A stretch of 9,563 nucleotides of DNA. It comes from Campylobacteraceae bacterium (GTDB lineage: Bacteria; Campylobacterota; Campylobacteria; Campylobacterales; Campylobacteraceae). Below the pieces are notes generated by a model. The model was not told the DNA's origin. It was given only the letters and a program-made list of their open reading frames with translations, and searched no databases. The stretch is taken from assembly GCA_031276365.1 (NCBI GenBank), contig JAISNG010000067.1, positions 1-9,563 of the forward strand, written 5' to 3'. Position numbers and translations under genes: made by a program. This document shows, piece by piece, positions 6,717 through 9,563 of the stretch (position 1 is the first letter of the stretch; each line of letters opens with the position of its first letter).

Positions 6717-7519
6717 TTTTTCACCTCACACACAGCTTGCTCATAATCTTGCAAATGCGTTATACCATTCTCGCCGCAGACTCTGCATTTTGGATTTTTG
6801 GCAAGCTTGACGCTTCTAAACGCCATATTTTTTGCATCAAAGCTGAGTAGTTTGTCATATAGCGGCGTGCCTACTTCAGTGATAAATTTCAAAGCTTCGG
6901 CAGCTTGTATCGTGCCGAGCATTCCAGCAACTGCTCCAAGTATTCCAGCGCTTGAACAGGTAGGCACAACGCCGACAGGCGGAGGAGCATTAAATACACA
7001 CGCATAGCAGGCGCTTTTGTACGGATTTATTGTCATGGTTTGACCTGAAAATCTCAAAATTCCTCCGTGTGAATATGGTTTATTTGCCAAAACACACGCA
7101 TCGTTTATCAAAAACTTAGTCGCAAAATTATCCGTGCCGTCTATCACAAAATCATAAGGCTTGATAATCTCCAATATATTTTCCGCACTTATCATAGTAT
7201 GATATGTATTTACTTTCACATACGGATTTATAGAGAGCATCTTTTGCTTTGCGGATTCAACTTTTGGGATACCAACATCGCTTGTTGAGTGTATGATTTG
7301 GCGCTGAAGATTGCTTGTATCCACTACGTCGCCGTCTACTATACCTACTTCACCAACGCCGGCTGCCGCAAGATAAAAGGCTATCGGAGAGCCAAGACCG
7401 CCCGCGCCCACAATCAAAACTTTGGCGTTTATTATCTTCTCTTGCCCCTCTATGCCGACATCTTCCAATATGATATGTCTTGAGTATCTCTCAAGCTCCT
7501 CGTCACTCCACTCTCTCAC
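6713..7519 (-). CDS. hcyF: ThiF/MoeB-type adenylyltransferase for the sulfur carrier
   Basis: This 268-residue E1-like enzyme should use ATP to adenylate the C-terminal glycine of HcyS so that it can accept sulfur. It has RYSRHI (11-16), the nucleotide loop GAGGLG (38-43), LQRQ (71-74), K86, DGTDN (127-131), two zinc-binding pairs (C171-x2-C174 and C245-x2-C248) and a cysteine in PTCSSAG (C188) where MoeB/ThiF proteins have a conserved cysteine. There is no C-terminal rhodanese domain, so sulfur must come from another protein. The start is GTG, overlapping the hcyS stop as GTGA, and the likely ribosome binding site lies inside the glycine codons of hcyS. By sequence alone it could be called MoeB or ThiF; the carrier and JAMM genes on either side favour the homocysteine pathway. 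Confidence 0.9.
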   Translation of the reverse strand: MREWSDEELERYSRHIILEDVGIEGQEKIINAKVLIVGAGGLGSPIAFYLAAAGVGEVGIVDGDVVDTSNLQRQIIHSTSDVGIPKVESAKQKMLSINPYVKVNTYHTMISAENILEIIKPYDFVIDGTDNFATKFLINDACVLANKPYSHGGILRFSGQTMTINPYKSACYACVFNAPPPVGVVPTCSSAGILGAVAGMLGTIQAAEALKFITEVGTPLYDKLLSFDAKNMAFRSVKLAKNPKCRVCGENGITHLQDYEQAVCEVKK

Positions 7520-7725
7520 GCTCCACCGCCCATGAAGTACAAAAAGTTGATAACGTCGCCGTCTTTTAAAAATGTACTTTCATATTCGTGCTGCCTTAAA
7601 AATTCGTCGTTTAACTGCACGGATACCATATCTGGCATCTCCACTTTTTCAATTTTTAAAAGTTCTGCCGTTGAGAGTTTGTCTTGTAAAAACTCTTTTG
7701 TTTCACCATTGATATTAATCTTCAT
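7516..7725 (-). CDS. hcyS: Ubiquitin-like sulfur carrier with Gly-Gly-Gly-Ala tail
   Basis: This is a 69-residue ThiS/MoaD-fold carrier. The spacing of hydrophobic residues, the FLKDGDVINFL segment (52-62) and the glycine tail are typical of the family. Unlike ThiS or MoaD, which end in Gly-Gly, it ends in Gly66-Gly67-Gly68-Ala69, so the last alanine must come off before activation. That matches HcyS of Wolinella, which is trimmed by HcyD, adenylated by HcyF and carries sulfur as a thiocarboxylate to MetY. An AGGAGA site 6 bases before the ATG fixes the start. It sits 14 bp after cysN and shares 4 bp with hcyF, which suggests tightly linked production of carrier and activating enzyme. A role in thiamin or molybdopterin synthesis is unlikely because thiG, moaE and similar genes are absent nearby. 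Confidence 0.92.
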   Translation of the reverse strand: MKININGETKEFLQDKLSTAELLKIEKVEMPDMVSVQLNDEFLRQHEYESTFLKDGDVINFLYFMGGGA

Positions 7726-7739
7726 TTTTTCTCCTGTTT

Positions 7740-9119
7740 TTATATTTGATACAAAATCTGATTTTGGTCTGTAAATCTGTGCGGAAAGTGCTTTTTCAAA
7801 AGTGCAAAAAGCTCCTCCTCAAAATCGCCTTTTTCCGCGTTTTGTTCGGATATGCTCTCAAGAACTATCCCGCCGCCCGCCGCGTCATAATTGTCCACCA
7901 AAACAAATCTTCCCAAAACAGCATTGTCATAAAATGCCGAAAGCGCTATTGGGTGCGACAATGAGAGTATCACGCTGCCGCACTCATTTTTTTTCAAATC
8001 GCTGTGCTCTTTGCCGATTTGTTCGTCTCCCAAGACTTTTTCTACCTTTTCAAGCTGTGCGGTTACTTTTGCAGAGCCAAGTTTAAAAAGGTAGTTTTTG
8101 TGAAAAACCAGCGGGTGATGTCCAAGCCAGATGAGGTTCGCGCGTATCTTTGAAGTTACATGAACTGAAGCATTTTCATCTGCTTTTATCATTACTTCGC
8201 CGCTTTTTACATAAATCTCCTCTTTTAGCGTAAAAGCCGCCGCTTCGCCGGTTTTGGCTTTTGTCTTTTCAGGCGCATTCCAAACCTCTATATTTTTTAT
8301 GTGAGCCTCTTTGTTTGAGGGCAAAAATCTAACAAAATCGCCTGTTTTAATTTCGCCGCTTACAATATTACCGACATAAATCCTGCGTTCATCATTGTCG
8401 TTGCTGAAACGGTAAATATCCTGCAAAGGCATTGCAAAAAACAGATCTTCATTTGAGGGCAGATTGTGGAAGCTGTCTAACGCTTCAAGTATTGTTTTGC
8501 CTTGATACCATGCCATTTTTGAAGAGAGATGTACGATATTTTCGCCCTCTCTTGCACTCACTGGAATAAAAGCGGAAGGCTTTACATTTAAACTATCCAA
8601 AAACTCTCCATACTCGTTTTTAATCTTTCTGAAAGCCTCTTCGCTGTAATCCAGCGCATCAAGTTTATTAACCGCGACCAAAACCTGCGAAATACCAAGC
8701 AAGGAGAGTAAAAGCCCGTGTCTTTTGGAGTTTTCAGCCACGCCCTCAACAGCGTCTATAACAAGTACGGCTGATACTGCGCGTGATGCTCCGCTTAGCA
8801 TATTTCTCAAAAACTCAATGTGTCCGGGCGCATCTATGATAACATATTCTCTTAATTTACTTTTGAAAAAAATCCTAGCGCTGTCTATCGTGATACCTTG
8901 TTTTTGCTCATCTTCAAGGGCATCAAGGAGCATTGAGTATTCAAAAACTCTGCCGTTTTTTTCGCATGAATTTTTCACACCCTCCAATTTCCCCTGCGGA
9001 AGCGAAGCAGTATCTGCCAACAATCGTCCCACAAGCGTGCTTTTCCCATGATCCACATGTCCTGTTATGACGATATCCATGCGCTCTTTTTCGTTAAATA
9101 AGATATTTTGTCCGCCCAT
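7740..9119 (-). CDS. cysN: Sulfate adenylyltransferase GTPase subunit (CysN-like)
   Basis: CysN couples GTP hydrolysis to formation of adenylyl sulfate from sulfate and ATP, normally in complex with CysD. All GTPase motifs are present: GHVDHGKS (20-27), GITID with T77, DAPGH (96-100), NKLD (151-154) and SAR (188-190). EF-Tu-like beta-barrel domains follow, and the end carries EEELFALLKKHFPHRF (434-449 region), much like the C-terminus of E. coli CysN. The length of 459 is close to the usual 475; there is no fused CysC kinase. The P-loop reads GHVDHGKS where CysN often has GSVDDGKS. An AAGGAA site 8 bases before the ATG supports the long start, but M14 would also leave the P-loop intact. It is the first gene of the operon, and no cysD lies upstream within 440 bp, which is unusual. 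A related GTPase with another partner is possible. Confidence 0.87.
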   Translation of the reverse strand: MGGQNILFNEKERMDIVITGHVDHGKSTLVGRLLADTASLPQGKLEGVKNSCEKNGRVFEYSMLLDALEDEQKQGITIDSARIFFKSKLREYVIIDAPGHIEFLRNMLSGASRAVSAVLVIDAVEGVAENSKRHGLLLSLLGISQVLVAVNKLDALDYSEEAFRKIKNEYGEFLDSLNVKPSAFIPVSAREGENIVHLSSKMAWYQGKTILEALDSFHNLPSNEDLFFAMPLQDIYRFSNDNDERRIYVGNIVSGEIKTGDFVRFLPSNKEAHIKNIEVWNAPEKTKAKTGEAAAFTLKEEIYVKSGEVMIKADENASVHVTSKIRANLIWLGHHPLVFHKNYLFKLGSAKVTAQLEKVEKVLGDEQIGKEHSDLKKNECGSVILSLSHPIALSAFYDNAVLGRFVLVDNYDAAGGGIVLESISEQNAEKGDFEEELFALLKKHFPHRFTDQNQILYQI

Positions 9120-9150
9120 CGCGTCTATTCCTTTTTATTTTTTGCAATTC

Positions 9151-9160
9151 ATATTACACA
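9151..9160 (-). promoter_or_regulatory. Possible extended -10 promoter of the cysN operon
   Basis: On the - strand TGTGTAATAT (9151-9160) has the form of an extended -10 box about 30 bases before the cysN ATG, with an A/T-rich stretch upstream. No convincing -35 box is seen, which is common for Campylobacterota promoters. I see no known riboswitch or operator between 9120 and 9290. Confidence 0.35.
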
Positions 9161-9293
9161 AGTTTTTTTAAATTCTGCCATTAAAATGACAACCCGCTGC
9201 GTAAACATATAAAACGAATTTGACTGATTAAATATTGTATCGTTTATTTTTTTGATATATTTGAATATATTTTGCAATTTAACCTTCTTTTTT

Positions 9294-9360
9294 GGATTCC
9301 AGCCTTCCCTCGCGATATGCACTTACTTCGTAAGCTTGTCGTTCGGTCGCGGGAATGACG
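9294..9360. repeat. Long variant of the palindromic repeat, upstream of cysN
   Basis: The outer parts GGATTCC (9294-9300) and CGCGGGAATGACG (9348-9360) match the two sides of the repeat unit, but a longer centre replaces the tetraloop. The centre includes an exact hairpin CTTAC-TTC-GTAAG (9322-9334). The stretch 9335-9359 is nearly identical to 1421-1445 beyond the other end of the operon. Confidence 0.6.
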
Positions 9361-9366
9361 TAAGGG

Positions 9367-9388
9367 CGGGCAGATTTTTGTCTGTCCG
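9367..9388 (+). repeat. Hairpin inside the right-hand repeat cluster
   Basis: CGGGCAGA (9367-9374) pairs with TCTGTCCG (9381-9388) over 8 positions with one G-U pair and a 6-base loop. No T-run follows, and no gene ends just before it, so I do not call it a terminator. Confidence 0.4.
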
Positions 9389-9394
9389 TAATAC

Positions 9395-9431
9395 TCGCGC
9401 AAGAATGACAATCCACTCCGTCACTCCTGTG
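9395..9431. repeat. Degenerate repeat copies
   Basis: CGCGCAAGAATGACAATCC (9395-9413) and CCGTCACTCCTGTG (9418-9431) look like worn copies of the same family, one in each orientation. Confidence 0.35.
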
Positions 9432-9447
9432 AAAATAAGCAAATCTC

Positions 9448-9463
9448 TTTCGGCTTGCCGAAA
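9448..9463. repeat. Perfect short hairpin
   Basis: TTTCGG (9448-9453) and CCGAAA (9458-9463) pair exactly around a CTTG loop. It belongs to the gene-free right end, and I see no gene it could terminate. Confidence 0.4.
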
Positions 9464-9563
9464 TGTTTCTCTGAAAACAGGTGTCCAAAAAATTATTTAC
9501 AAGAAAGATATTTCTTTCTAAATTATAATTCATAATTGTTCTCATATTTTTATAATTCTCAAT
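9464..9563. other. AT-rich right edge, no gene recognised
   Basis: The last 100 bases hold short AT palindromes such as AGAAAG/CTTTCT (9502-9519) and AATTAT/ATAATT (9521-9537). TATAAT-like hexamers occur on both strands, but the base composition makes them weak evidence. No start codon with a binding site leads out of the window convincingly. Confidence 0.4.

Noticed and set aside
7516..7725. ThiS or MoaD function for the small carrier
   Set aside because: The extra C-terminal alanine, the adjacent JAMM protease and metY, and the lack of thiamin or molybdopterin genes favour the homocysteine carrier.
1460..9119. A new defence system built on ubiquitin-like, E1 and JAMM proteins
   Set aside because: Such sets also occur in antiphage operons, but here the partners are sulfite reductase, siroheme synthase, CysN and MetY, which fit sulfur assimilation fully.
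9279..9545. Open frame of 88 codons on the - strand at the right end
   Set aside because: It is built almost entirely from the palindromic repeats, has no clear ribosome binding site and shows no protein-like pattern. Repeat-derived frames of this kind are common artefacts.

Overview
The window looks like AT-rich chromosome from a member of the Campylobacterota (Epsilonproteobacteria). This rests on base composition and on a sulfur operon that matches the HcyS/HcyF/HcyD/MetY pathway described in Wolinella succinogenes. The genus cannot be fixed from the sequence alone.

Layout. The left edge (about 3-587, + strand) holds the 3' part or whole of an unrecognised two-helix membrane protein. A tRNA-Arg(CCT) gene follows on the - strand (740-816). 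From 817 to 1459 there is no gene; its right half is filled with copies of a palindromic repeat of the type CCTCCGTCATTCCCGC. These include one well-formed 165-bp element (1148-1312) with inverted ends. From 9119 down to 1460 seven genes run on the - strand: cysN, hcyS, hcyF, hcyD, sir (sulfite reductase with a C-terminal TusA domain), cysG and metY. The first six are tightly packed, with a 14-bp gap and then four consecutive 4-bp stop/start overlaps. metY is set apart by a 105-bp gap that contains a good terminator hairpin and a possible promoter. The right end (9120-9563) has no gene and carries the same repeat family again, so related repeats lie on both sides of the operon.

How the genes work together. 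CysN is the GTPase half of ATP sulfurylase, but its partner CysD and the APS/PAPS reductase CysH are not in the window. CysG makes siroheme, the cofactor of the sulfite reductase, which reduces sulfite to sulfide. HcyS is a 69-residue ubiquitin-like sulfur carrier that ends in Gly-Gly-Gly-Ala. HcyD, a JAMM metalloprotease, should remove the last alanine. HcyF should then adenylate the exposed Gly-Gly end, which accepts sulfur as a thiocarboxylate. MetY transfers that sulfur to O-acetylhomoserine to give homocysteine for methionine synthesis. The whole set therefore reads as sulfite-to-homocysteine assimilation by a protein thiocarboxylate. The TusA domain fused to the sulfite reductase suggests that sulfur may be handed over on a protein instead of being released as free sulfide; this is inference.

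The pathway itself is already known. The less usual points are the reductase-TusA fusion with an unassigned helical domain, cysN without cysD, altered active-site motifs in MetY and in the methyltransferase half of CysG, and the palindromic repeats with a compensated stem change.
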